A stretch of 64,000 nt of DNA from JAVDCA01 sp035293985. Its GTDB lineage: Bacteria > Pseudomonadota > Alphaproteobacteria > Rhizobiales > Xanthobacteraceae. A program made the position numbers and the translations under genes. The DNA lies in NCBI GenBank assembly GCA_035293985.1, contig DATGLS010000007.1, positions 62,001 through 126,000 of the forward strand. The letters run 5' to 3'. The notes beneath the pieces were generated by a model that did not search any database, was not told the origin of the DNA, and saw only the letters and a list, made by a program, of their open reading frames with translations. Shown here one piece after another: positions 1 to 8,814 of the stretch (within the stretch, counting starts at the first letter, position 1; each line of letters begins with the position of its first letter).

Positions 1-2145
1 GACCGACCCGCTGGCGGTCGCGCTCGCGCTGTCCGACGTGTGGATGAGCGTCACGACCGCGGGGTCGCTGCCCTCGTCGCCATAGGTATGCCCGCCTTCG
101 ACCGTGAACGACCCGTTCGAGCCGACCACGGTCCCGGTGGTGGTGTTGCCGTCGCCCCAGTCGATCGTCGCCGTGAAATCGCCGGCCGTGTCGCGGGTGA
201 TGGTGTCGGTGAAGGTGGCGACGACCGTGTTGCCCGGGAGCGCGGCGGCTTCGACGGCCGCCGTGAGCACCATCGTGCCCGCGAGCGTTCGCGCCGCGAT
301 CGTCGCCGTGGAGGTGCCTGACGCGGTGGCGGTGCCTCCATTGTCCAGCACGTCCACCGTGATGGTGTCGTTCCCGGCGTTCGCGTAGGTGTGCGAGCCG
401 TCGACCGTGAACGAGCCGCCGGAGCCCGAGACCGTCCCCAGCGTTTGGCCCGTTCCGTCGCCCCAGTCGATCAGGGCCGTGAAGTCGCTGCCGTCCGGAT
501 GGCCCGTATAGGTATCGGTGAACGTCGCGACCTGCACGTTGTTGAGCAGGGTGCCCTGGCTGCCGCTGACGGCGGTCCCTGTAACCGCGAAGTGATCGCT
601 TTCGCCGATGAACACGGCCCCGGTCGCCGTTGCGCTGTCGTTGTCCGAGATGCGGGTGAGCGTCGTCGTGACCGTATCCCCGCCCTCGTCGCCCGCGGCG
701 CCCGTATAGGTGTGCGGCCCGCCCGTCACGGAGAACGATCCTAGCCCGCCCGTCACCGTCCCGGCGGTCGTGGTGCCGTCGCCCCAATCGATGCTGGCGG
801 TGAAGGAGGCGGCGGTGTCGCTGTTGTTGCTGTCGCTGAAGGTGGCGACCAGCGAGCCGGCGGGAACGGCCTGGCCTTCGTTGATGTTGATCGACCCGCC
901 GGAGACGGGCGCGATGCCGATGAGCGCCGTGCTCCCGACGCTGACGAAGGCGGTGGCTTCGGGATTGCCCGGGTTCTCGCTCACCGTGACGGCAATCGCG
1001 TCTTGGCCGTTCTGCGTATAGGTGTGCGAGCCGTCGACGGTGAACGCGCCGCTCCCGCCCGAGACGGTGCCCGTCGTTGTCGTGCCGTCGCCCCAGTCGA
1101 TCGTGGCGACGAACTCGCCCGGCCCACTTGCGGTGTTCGAATCCGTGAACGTCGCGACCGTCACGTTGGTCAGGGCGACGTTGGGGTCGCCCTTGATGGT
1201 CCTGCCGGACCCGCTCAGGCTGTCGGTATCTGCGACGGTGACCGTCCCAGAAGGCGCGATGGTCGCATTGTCGGTCGTGCGGGTGATCGTCACCACCTCG
1301 GTGAACTGGCCTTCGTCGGCATAGGTATGGTCGACCGCGGAGGCGACCGTGAACGATCCGCCGCTTCCCGACACGACGCCCGCCGTGGTCGTGCCGTCGC
1401 CCCAGTCGATCGTCGCCGTGTAGTCGCTCGATGGCAGCCCGGCATTGTCGGCGAAGGTGGCGACCGTCGTGCCGGCCGCGACGGCGACCGTCTCGGTCGC
1501 GGCGCTCAGCACCTCGGTGCCGCCGAAGCCGATGTCCGCCTGCGTGATCGCAGAGGCGAAGGAGGCATCCGGCGAATCGTCGGCCATGAAGGTCGTGATG
1601 GTGAAATTGCCGGCGCTCGCATAGGTGTGCGATCCGGTGACGGTGAACGCGCCACCCGAGCCGGTCAGCGTGCCCGCCGTGGTCGTGCCGTCGCCCCAGT
1701 CGATGTTGACGGTGAAGTCGCTGCCATCCGGGTGGCCCGTATAAGTATCGCTGAAAGTCGCCACCACGACGTTGGTGAGAGCCTGGCCCGGGCTGGCCAC
1801 GAGTGTGGGCGCACTCTGGCCGGCAAGGTTGTCGGCATCGGCGACGTTGACGCCGCCGAACAGCACGATCTGCGAGCTGTCGGTGGTGCGGGTGACGGTG
1901 ACGACGGGCGTGACGAAATCGTCGTCGGCATAGGTGTGGCCGCCCTCGACCGTGAACGAGCCGTTCGAGCCGACCACCGTGCCGGTGGTGGTGACGCCAT
2001 CGCCCCAGTCGATGGTCGCAGTGAAGTCGGCCGCCGTGTCGCTGGTCGTGCCGTCCGTGAAGCTGGCGACGTCCGTGTTGCTCGCCAGCGCGGTGCCTTC
2101 GATTGCCGCAACGAGGTCAACTTGACCCGACAGATTATTTGGCAT
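1..2145 (-). CDS. Surface protein with tandem PKD-like IDWGDG repeats (3' end outside window)
   Basis: An open frame starts at ATG 2145 and stays open for 715 codons to the window edge, so the C-terminus is missing. It is built of at least seven repeats of about 100 residues, each with the core IDWGDG followed by a Gly/Ser/Thr-rich stretch and a SHTYA-type motif; cores lie near 2010, 1705, 1410, 1105, 805, 470 and 170. This is the look of PKD or Ig-like beta-sandwich arrays in large alphaproteobacterial surface or type I-secreted proteins. No signal peptide is visible: the protein starts MPNNLSGQVDL. A GGAGG-type ribosome site (GAGGGAGGCG) sits just upstream of the ATG. The role, probably adhesion or matrix, is inferred. 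The export signal would be in the unseen C-terminus. Confidence 0.8.
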   Translation of the reverse strand, partial: MPNNLSGQVDLVAAIEGTALASNTDVASFTDGTTSDTAADFTATIDWGDGVTTTGTVVGSNGSFTVEGGHTYADDDFVTPVVTVTRTTDSSQIVLFGGVNVADADNLAGQSAPTLVASPGQALTNVVVATFSDTYTGHPDGSDFTVNIDWGDGTTTAGTLTGSGGAFTVTGSHTYASAGNFTITTFMADDSPDASFASAITQADIGFGGTEVLSAATETVAVAAGTTVATFADNAGLPSSDYTATIDWGDGTTTAGVVSGSGGSFTVASAVDHTYADEGQFTEVVTITRTTDNATIAPSGTVTVADTDSLSGSGRTIKGDPNVALTNVTVATFTDSNTASGPGEFVATIDWGDGTTTTGTVSGGSGAFTVDGSHTYTQNGQDAIAVTVSENPGNPEATAFVSVGSTALIGIAPVSGGSININEGQAVPAGSLVATFSDSNNSDTAASFTASIDWGDGTTTAGTVTGGLGSFSVTGGPHTYTGAAGDEGGDTVTTTLTRISDNDSATATGAVFIGESDHFAVTGTAVSGSQGTLLNNVQVATFTDTYTGHPDGSDFTALIDWGDGTGQTLGTVSGSGGSFTVDGSHTYANAGNDTITVDVLDNGGTATASGTSTATIAARTLAGTMVLTAAVEAAALPGNTVVATFTDTITRDTAGDFTATIDWGDGNTTTGTVVGSNGSFTVEGGHTYGDEGSDPAVVTLIHTSDSASATASGSV

Positions 2146-2445
2146 TGTTCGCCTCCCTCACGCCTTCAAATGACTGGCGCCGATCTCAATAGGGTAATTA
2201 TTTTCAGTGACTTTACCGCGACCATCGACGGCAACCTTAATCAGCACGCGTGTCCGCCGTCAACGCAACAAAAACTTGCGACCCTTTTCGACCCTATTCA
2301 TGTCGAGATTGAGACGCACCACCTTACCGCCCGATGCAACTTTCGCAAGAGAAGGTCGCTCAACTTTTGCGCGCAAATGCATCAGGTCGCATTTGATTAT
2401 ACTGAGACATGTTACCGCCGCCCGGCGATTTTCAGGAGCGCCGAA

Positions 2446-3834
2446 TTGAACGAGCCCGAAATTGCCGTGCCCGCGAGCGACGCAGCGGCGTTTCGTGCGG
2501 CACTGTCGCTGCAGCGTCAAGGTAACACGCGCGCGGCGGAACAAATGTATCGCATCATACTCGGGCGCGATCCCGATCATTCCGGCGCGCTGCATCAACT
2601 GAGCCTGCTTTGCCTTGCGCGGGACGAGTACGATGAAGCGGCGCGCCTGCTGCGGCGCAGGATCGCGCGCGACCCGAACGTCGCGGGAACCCACAACGAC
2701 ATGGGCATTCTTCTGCATAAGCTCGGCCGCAACGAGGAAGCGATCGCGAGCTACCGGCAGGCGCTTGCCATCAAGCCCGACTATGCCGACGCCCACAACA
2801 ACCTCGGCCTCGCGCTGCGCGATCTCAACCGCCACGAGGAGGCGCTCCGTTGCTTCGAGCTCGCGCAGGCGATCGAGCCCGATCACGTGGACGCCCACGT
2901 CAACGAAGCGCTCGTGCGGCTCGCGCTGGGCGATTATGCGGCCGGATGGAAGGAATACGTGTGGCGCCTGCACAGCGCGAGTTTCAGCAAGGGCAAGAAG
3001 CGGCCGGCGCAGCCGCTGTGGCTGCGTCAATTCGACATTTCCGGCCGGACCATCCTGCTGCATGGCGAGCAGGGACTGGGCGACACCATCCAGTTCGCGC
3101 GCTTCGTGCCGCGGGTAGCGGCGCTCGGCGGCACGGTCATTCTGGCGGTGCAGCGTCCGCTGACGGCATTGATGGCGGGCCTCGCGGGCGTCTCGGTCGT
3201 GCGCGGTCAGGGCGATCCGCTACCGCCGTTCGATGCGTTTTGTCCGCTGCCGAGCCTGCCGCTGGCGTTCAAGACGACGCTCGCGACCATTCCGGCCGAC
3301 ATGCCGTATCTCACGGTGCCGTCTGACCGGCGCGCCAAATGGCGCACCGTTCTCGACACGCTCGGCCGCCCGCGGATCGGGCTGATGTGGACCCGCGGCG
3401 GATCGCCGCACGATCGCCGTTCGCTGCCGTTGCGGCTCCTGCTGCCGCTCATGGAGCGGCGCGACATTCAATTCGTCGCGCTCCAGAAGGAATTGCCGGA
3501 TGACGAGGCGGCGCTGCTGCAATCGAGGGGCGTGCCGAGTTTCCTGGGCGAGCGCCTCGCCGATCTTGCCGACACTGCCGCCATCATCGCGATGCTCGAC
3601 CTGGTGATCACGATCGACACCTCGATCGCGCATGTCGCCGGCGCCTTGGGAAAGCCGATCTGGGTGCTGCTGCCGTTCGCCGCCGATTGGCGCTGGCTGC
3701 GCGCGCGAAGCGACAACCCATGGTATCCGACCGCGCGGCTGTTTCGCCAGCCGGCGCCCGGCGATTGGCAAGGCGTGGTGGAACAGGTGGCGGCTGCGCT
3801 GGCGCAGCTGCGGCTCGCGACGCCGGGCGCATGA
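2446..3834 (+). CDS. TPR protein with GT9/heptosyltransferase-like C-terminal domain
   Basis: 462 aa. The first ~190 residues are tetratricopeptide repeats (for example DAHNNLGLALRDLNRHEEAL). The rest resembles the ADP-heptose:LPS heptosyltransferase/GT9 fold that follows TPRs in many alphaproteobacterial proteins: HGEQGLGDTIQFARF is the nucleotide-sugar-domain start, and TIDTSIAHVAGALGKPIWVLLP is the typical late GT9 motif. A role in transferring sugar to a glycan or protein is inferred. I chose the TTG start at 2446 because AGGAG lies 8 bases upstream; an in-frame ATG at 2377 has no such site. The same frame stays open far upstream, but that part is antisense to the repeat protein and not coding. 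Single gene, divergent from the repeat-protein gene. Confidence 0.85.
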   Translation: MNEPEIAVPASDAAAFRAALSLQRQGNTRAAEQMYRIILGRDPDHSGALHQLSLLCLARDEYDEAARLLRRRIARDPNVAGTHNDMGILLHKLGRNEEAIASYRQALAIKPDYADAHNNLGLALRDLNRHEEALRCFELAQAIEPDHVDAHVNEALVRLALGDYAAGWKEYVWRLHSASFSKGKKRPAQPLWLRQFDISGRTILLHGEQGLGDTIQFARFVPRVAALGGTVILAVQRPLTALMAGLAGVSVVRGQGDPLPPFDAFCPLPSLPLAFKTTLATIPADMPYLTVPSDRRAKWRTVLDTLGRPRIGLMWTRGGSPHDRRSLPLRLLLPLMERRDIQFVALQKELPDDEAALLQSRGVPSFLGERLADLADTAAIIAMLDLVITIDTSIAHVAGALGKPIWVLLPFAADWRWLRARSDNPWYPTARLFRQPAPGDWQGVVEQVAAALAQLRLATPGA

Positions 3835-4064
3835 CCGCGCGTTCAATCGAGCCAAAAGGGAACATTGTGCGTTGGGCCGGTCCGGACCGCGCGCCATTCA
3901 ATCGTAGGTTGACCGCCCGAACCGCATCGTCAAAACCTCATTAGTCCGGCCGGCGCGCGTCGAGGTTCATCGTCGCGGAAAAGATTTTTAGCTGGCGATC
4001 CCGAGCCCATCCTGTGTATAGGTACTGATGGTGGAAGAATTTATTAGTGATAAGGGAGGCGAGA

Positions 4065-4853
4065 GTGAAAATCAGCAAAATTTGGTTGGGACTTCTCGGC
4101 TTGGTCTTCGCATTGGCCCTGCCGATCGCGCCGGCGCACGCGCAGGCGACCCGGACCTGGGTTTCCGGCGTCGGCGACGACGCCAATCCTTGCAGCCGCA
4201 CGGCGCCGTGCAAGACTTTTGCGGGCGCGATCTCGAAGACGGCTCCCGGCGGCGAGATCAACGTGCTCGATCCCGGCGGCTTCGGCGCCGTGACCATCAC
4301 CAAGTCGATCACCATCAGCTCGCAGGCCTTCGAGGCCGGTGTGCTCGTGTCCGGCACCAACGGCATCGTGGTCAGCGCCGGCCCGACCGACACGGTCGTG
4401 CTCGAGGGGCTCGACGTCGAAGGGCTGGGAACCGGACTGGACGGGATCAAGGTGCTGGCGGGACTCCAGGTCTACGTCAGGAACGTGAAGATTCACCACT
4501 TCACTGGCAACGGCATCAACATGGCGAGCAGCACGTCCGGTGCAAAAGTGTTCGTCAAGGACTCGTTCATCTTCCAGAATGGCACCCTCAATTCGGCCCC
4601 GCTCACCGGCGGCGTCAACATCAACGGAACGTCCACCGGCGGCACTATCGTCGATACCGTCGTCGATTCCAATCAGAACTTCGCGGCGCAGGCGAGCGGC
4701 GCCGGGAACGTGGTCACGGTGGTGCGCACTGTCCTCAGCGGCAGCCCGAACGGGATCAATCTCGTCAACACCGGCACCTCCAATTGCTTCGGCCCGAGCA
4801 ACGTGATTGGTGGCTCCGGCGGAACGTGCACGAACAGCCCAACATTCAAGTAG
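4065..4853 (+). CDS. Secreted right-handed beta-helix repeat protein
   Basis: 262 aa. GTG at 4065 is preceded by AAGGGAGG with about 5 bases spacing, which decides the start over an in-frame GTG at 4047. It has a Sec signal peptide: a Lys-containing start, the hydrophobic run WLGLLGLVFALALPIA, then cleavage near AHAQA. The mature part opens with TWVSGVGDDANPCSRTAPCKTF, the opening often seen in alphaproteobacterial parallel beta-helix proteins, and continues as short beta-strand repeats rich in G, N, T and V. Three cysteine pairs are possible. The function is unknown; beta-helix folds often bind or cleave polysaccharides, but no catalytic residues can be assigned here. Monocistronic, with a strong terminator just downstream. 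Confidence 0.85.
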   Translation: MKISKIWLGLLGLVFALALPIAPAHAQATRTWVSGVGDDANPCSRTAPCKTFAGAISKTAPGGEINVLDPGGFGAVTITKSITISSQAFEAGVLVSGTNGIVVSAGPTDTVVLEGLDVEGLGTGLDGIKVLAGLQVYVRNVKIHHFTGNGINMASSTSGAKVFVKDSFIFQNGTLNSAPLTGGVNINGTSTGGTIVDTVVDSNQNFAAQASGAGNVVTVVRTVLSGSPNGINLVNTGTSNCFGPSNVIGGSGGTCTNSPTFK

Positions 4854-4910
4854 TCAATACTCGCCCCGGCTCCGATCGGGGCCGGCGCGAGTGTCTCAAA
4901 TTTATCTTCC

Positions 4911-4946
4911 AAGGGCGGCTCGGTCGTGTGATCGAGCCGCCCTTTT
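4911..4946 (+). terminator. Rho-independent terminator of the beta-helix gene
   Basis: A perfect GGGCGGCTCG / CGAGCCGCCC stem with a 10-base loop is followed directly by TTTT. It lies about 60 bases after the stop codon of the beta-helix gene. Confidence 0.85.
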
Positions 4947-5325
4947 CGTTATGATATGGCGTATGGTCCGCCGGCTGCGGCGGTGTGCAGGCGGCGGGAC
5001 GGCCGCCGGCTCGTTTGAAAGACGCCGGGTGATCTTTTTGCGAGCCAAGTATCTTATGATCGTACAGAAGCCCGGCGTATTCCATGAACTCGGGGCTGAA
5101 TGCGGGGCACGGGCGGATGGAATTGCCGGTCACCCGGAAGCCGACGCGATGAACGATTTCAAGGGATATGCGGAACTCTTCGACACGCTCCTCCGAGCAC
5201 GACTTTGACCTCGCCCTGACGCTTGCCCGATTTCTTAGGCCGCTCGATTTGGAATGATGCTTGTCCTCAGGATGACCCTCGTCACCACGCTTCATTGACG
5301 GAAATTGTCGTTCGCGGAACGCTTG
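4947..5325. other. Intergenic stretch with no recognised gene
   Basis: Both strands hold open frames, but none has a ribosome site, family resemblance or sensible composition. No clear promoter or hairpin was found before the glycosyltransferase gene. Confidence 0.5.
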
Positions 5326-6489
5326 ATGCAGAGCGCTGCGTCGCGTAACGGAACGGACCGGAGCGAAGCAGCCTCGGCAAATGTAGGGCTGCCGAGTGGT
5401 GAAGAGGTCATGGATATCGCGGCGGCCCGGGAAGAGGGCATTTCAGTCGTCCTCCCGAACTACAATCACGGGAAGTACGTCGAGCGAGCGGTCGCGGCGA
5501 TCCTCGCGCAGGATCGGCCGCCATGCGAAATTCTCATTGTGGACGATGGGTCGACCGACGACAGCCTCGCGATTATCAACAAGATCGCCATCACCTCCCC
5601 TCTGGTTCGCGCATTTCGCAATCCGACGAATCAAGGCATAGTCGCGGCGCAGTCGCGGGGGCTCGCCTTAGCCAAGGGACGCTACATCCATCTAGCGGCG
5701 GCCGATGATTGGGTTCTGCCGGGCTTCTATTCGCTGGCGCTTGAAATGCTGGAACGCCATCCCGATGCAGGCCTCTTCACAGGTGACAGCGTTCTCCTCG
5801 ATGGTCGCACCGGACGCTTCCTCAGCGTGAGGCCGCTTGTGATGCCGCGCTTCCGTCCGGGCTACTTGGCCCCCGCGACCGTGCGCAAGGCTTTGGCGTC
5901 CTCGGACAATTGGATACTTACCGGCGCATCGATCATCCGAGCCGACGCTGTGGCGACAAACGGCGGGCTCCATGAGGAACTGGGCTCTTTTGCGGACGGC
6001 TTCCTTACGCGTAAGATCGCATTGACACGCGGATATTGCTACGAGCCGCGTCTGGTCGCGACCTGGTCCATTTTCCCCCAGAGTGCATCCCGCAGCGTTG
6101 CGCTGGATGTCGAAAAGGCGAAGGCTATCGGGGTGATCGCGCAGGCGCATATCTCGGCCGACACTGTATTTCCGCCTTGGTATGCCAAGCGATTCGGGGG
6201 GCGTTGGCGCTTTTCTACCGCGCGCCTGGCGCTCAGCCGCGAACCGATCGATCCGAGGTCCGTTCTTGCGCTCGGCGCCCTTGCGCGCGTGGATCTAGCT
6301 GTCCTCAACGCGATTTTAGGTCTTTCGCGTGGCCTCATTGGGCGGGGCCTAGCGGCGGCATGGCTGTTTATCCGCCTGCGTCCATATCGTGTCGCAGGCA
6401 TCGCGGCGACTTTCCTATACCGTTTGATTTTTTTCGTCCATTGGCGTGCAAGGTACACGCGGCTGGGTGCAAAGCAGGAGTCGCGCTGA
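5326..6489 (+). CDS. Family 2 glycosyltransferase
   Basis: 387 aa from ATG 5326. GT2 (GT-A fold) hallmarks are clear: ISVVLPNYNHGKYVERAV opens the nucleotide-binding fold, ILIVDDGSTDDS is the UDP-sugar-binding motif, and AAADDWVLPG carries the DxD-like metal site. Such enzymes transfer a sugar from a nucleotide donor to a lipid-linked or nascent glycan at the inner face of the membrane. The C-terminal ~100 residues are hydrophobic and basic and probably touch the membrane. The start is uncertain: TTG 5305 and ATG 5410 are also in frame. ATG 5410 has AAGAGG very close upstream and would begin shortly before the conserved fold. It begins the sugar-gene part of the window; donor and acceptor are unknown. 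Confidence 0.88.
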   Translation: MQSAASRNGTDRSEAASANVGLPSGEEVMDIAAAREEGISVVLPNYNHGKYVERAVAAILAQDRPPCEILIVDDGSTDDSLAIINKIAITSPLVRAFRNPTNQGIVAAQSRGLALAKGRYIHLAAADDWVLPGFYSLALEMLERHPDAGLFTGDSVLLDGRTGRFLSVRPLVMPRFRPGYLAPATVRKALASSDNWILTGASIIRADAVATNGGLHEELGSFADGFLTRKIALTRGYCYEPRLVATWSIFPQSASRSVALDVEKAKAIGVIAQAHISADTVFPPWYAKRFGGRWRFSTARLALSREPIDPRSVLALGALARVDLAVLNAILGLSRGLIGRGLAAAWLFIRLRPYRVAGIAATFLYRLIFFVHWRARYTRLGAKQESR

Positions 6490-6565
6490 CTCAAGTTGCC
6501 ACCCCGTGGCCTCGTTCGCGGAGTCCAATGTCGCGGCGCAGCCTCGTTCAGCAGCCCCGCTCCTC

Positions 6566-6591
6566 GCTCATTGCCCTATTCGGCAATGAGC
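6566..6591. other. Perfect inverted repeat (hairpin) upstream of radical SAM gene
   Basis: GCTCATTGCC and GGCAATGAGC form a perfect 10-bp stem around a 6-base loop, between the GT2 stop and the radical SAM start. There is no T-run after it, so it could be a weak terminator, an mRNA end or an operator. Confidence 0.5.
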
Positions 6592-6656
6592 GCTATCCTT
6601 CGCCGTATGGCCAGGGGCGCTGGTCTTCGTAGCTAGACCGGAGGGGAGAGGCCATC

Positions 6657-8699
6657 GTGCGGGTACTCGTGGTCGTTCCCCGGTTGGTGGCTACGCCCGG
6701 CGACTACTATTCGTTTCCGCTCGGGCTTGCCTACATCACGTCTGCACTTCGTCAGGCGGGGCATCAGGTCTTCGGGCTCAATCTCAATCATCGCAGCGGC
6801 GAGGTTGACGAGCTTGTCGTAGCCGCGATTCGCGCTCATGCCGCCGAGGTTTGTGCCACCGGCAGCCTCTCGCCTTTTCTTTCCGAGGTAAAGCGGATCT
6901 TCAAGGCCGCCCGCAGCGCCAACAAGCAAATCTTGAACATCGCCGGTGGCGGAGTGGTGAGCAGCGACCCCGAGGTCAGTCCGTACATCATGGATATCGA
7001 CTACGGGATTGTTGGTGAAGGTGAAGTCACGATCTGTGAGCTCCTCGAAAAGCTACAACAACAATCCGACCCGAGCGCGTGCGCCGGAATCGTCTATCGC
7101 AACGCCAAGGGCGAGATCGTGAAAACTGGCGACCGCTCGCCCGTGATGGATCTGACGCAGTTTGCCTGGCCCGACTATGAGACGCTCGGCTTCTCTGAAA
7201 TGCTGCACTTGCGGCGCCCACTGGATCATCATTTCTTTCAGTCGCAGAATGACAACGCCCCGCGCGCAGTCGACATGATCACCAGCCGGTCGTGTCCGTA
7301 CTCCTGCACGTTCTGCTTCCACCCGGTAGGCAAGGTCTACCGTGAGCGTCCACTCGACGAATTTTTCGCTGAGCTCAATTCGCTCATTGCTCGATATCGC
7401 GTCAATATGGTGAGTATCCTCGACGAGCTGTTCTCACTGCGCCGAGCACGCCTTCTCGAATTCTGCGATCGGATCAAGCCGTTGCACCTCAACTGGCTGG
7501 TACAGCTGCATCCCCATAGCGCTGACAAGGAAATTCTCGGTGCGATGCGGGACGCCGGTTGCTCGTACATCAGCTATGGCATCGAGAGCATGAATCAGAG
7601 CGTGCTTGTAAGCATGCAGAAGAAGAGTAAGCGGGAACGGATCGAGCGAACGCTGCAAGACACCTATGATGCGAAGATAGGCATTCAGGGGAATCTGATC
7701 TTTGGCGACACCGCCGAAACACTGGAGACCGCCAATGACTCGATGAGTTGGTGGGCGCATAATCGGAAATATCAGGTTTATCTCAGCCGTCTTCAGGTCT
7801 ATCCCGGGAGCCCTGATTACATCGTTGCGGTGCGCGACGGCATGATCTCCGATCGGGTGGCATACGCCAACGACCTCCCGCTCTACCTCAATATCTCGAA
7901 TATTAACCACGACAACCTGGATGGGCTCAGCTTCCAGGCAGATATCCATGGCCGCACATTGCTCAACATCGCACCTGTCAAAGGCTTCAAGCGCAGTAAA
8001 CGACAGATCGAAGGCCGCGATAGCGCCTACGATATTGCCTGGAGTTGCCCACGCTGCGAGCACGTCAATCACTATGATCAGTGCGTGCTTCGCCCGGATC
8101 ACGGCAAGAGCTTGCGCGTGTTCTGCCGGTCGTGTCGCTCGCGCTGGGACATACGAAATTTCGCCGCTTACGGCGAAATCGCTGATCCCCCTGCAAACGC
8201 CAGCTTGGCCGCTGGTATGCTCCGCATCATCAAGAGGCTGGCGCGTTACGCAAAATGCGCGGCGGGGCGGGCGGCTCTACCATCGCGCCTCCAGAGGCGA
8301 CCATCTCTTTCCCCCGCGGAGGTAGTCAAGAAGGCGCAGGACAAGATCGAAGAACTGCGCAAGGCGGGGCTCTCGGTCGCAGACGACCCTTTCATTGCCG
8401 CCCGCCATGTGCGTTTCGCCGACGCGCTAGCGGAAGTCGGCGCCCTAGGGGCGGCGCGGCTGCACTACGAGCAGGCGATAAGCCTTTCGCCCCACTCACC
8501 TGAGGTTGCTGCCAACCTCGATGCACTCAAGCGCCGGCCCGACTACGACGCAAAGAGCGAGATCTATTTCGTCTCATTCTCGGACGCGCCCCCGCCCTAC
8601 CGGAAATCACGCGAAGTCGTCTGCTACGACCGTAAGCGTGAACCGGCCTTTCCGGTCTATAGCCGTTCAGCTAACCGGGAAAGCATTGACGCCCGGTAG
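6657..8699 (+). CDS. B12-binding-type radical SAM protein with zinc-ribbon and helical tail
   Basis: 680 aa. GTG 6657 follows GGAGGGGAGAGG. Residues 1-~150 form a cobalamin-binding-like Rossmann domain (starts MRVLVVVPRLVATPGDYYS, then FPLGLAYITSALRQAGHQV); the canonical DxHxxG is not intact, so cobalamin binding is uncertain. The radical SAM core follows with C213-x3-C217-x2-C220 (SRSCPYSCTFC) for the 4Fe-4S cluster. After ~residue 455 comes a CPRC ... CRSC zinc-ribbon-like segment (C464, C467, C490, C493), then basic and TPR-like helices. Members of the BchE/HpnJ-like superfamily do methylations, rearrangements or cyclisations on lipids, tetrapyrroles and sugars. The substrate here is unknown; the surroundings suggest a glycan or lipid. 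Confidence 0.88.
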   Translation: MRVLVVVPRLVATPGDYYSFPLGLAYITSALRQAGHQVFGLNLNHRSGEVDELVVAAIRAHAAEVCATGSLSPFLSEVKRIFKAARSANKQILNIAGGGVVSSDPEVSPYIMDIDYGIVGEGEVTICELLEKLQQQSDPSACAGIVYRNAKGEIVKTGDRSPVMDLTQFAWPDYETLGFSEMLHLRRPLDHHFFQSQNDNAPRAVDMITSRSCPYSCTFCFHPVGKVYRERPLDEFFAELNSLIARYRVNMVSILDELFSLRRARLLEFCDRIKPLHLNWLVQLHPHSADKEILGAMRDAGCSYISYGIESMNQSVLVSMQKKSKRERIERTLQDTYDAKIGIQGNLIFGDTAETLETANDSMSWWAHNRKYQVYLSRLQVYPGSPDYIVAVRDGMISDRVAYANDLPLYLNISNINHDNLDGLSFQADIHGRTLLNIAPVKGFKRSKRQIEGRDSAYDIAWSCPRCEHVNHYDQCVLRPDHGKSLRVFCRSCRSRWDIRNFAAYGEIADPPANASLAAGMLRIIKRLARYAKCAAGRAALPSRLQRRPSLSPAEVVKKAQDKIEELRKAGLSVADDPFIAARHVRFADALAEVGALGAARLHYEQAISLSPHSPEVAANLDALKRRPDYDAKSEIYFVSFSDAPPPYRKSREVVCYDRKREPAFPVYSRSANRESIDAR

Positions 8700-8814
8700 G
8701 CGCAGCGGCACCGTGTTCCGGTACACGTTCCGCAATTCCGGGGTGTGAACTCCGCTGGTTCAGTCAAACCTCCGATGACAATGCTGTCAGCGGCGTGCAA
8801 ATGCAGCGCAGTTG

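Noticed and set aside
1003..2445. Long plus-strand open frame joined to the TPR/GT9-like gene
   Set aside because: It is antisense to the PKD-like repeat protein and made of Arg/Gly/Asp/Val-rich shadow sequence; the TPR protein starts at TTG 2446 with AGGAG.
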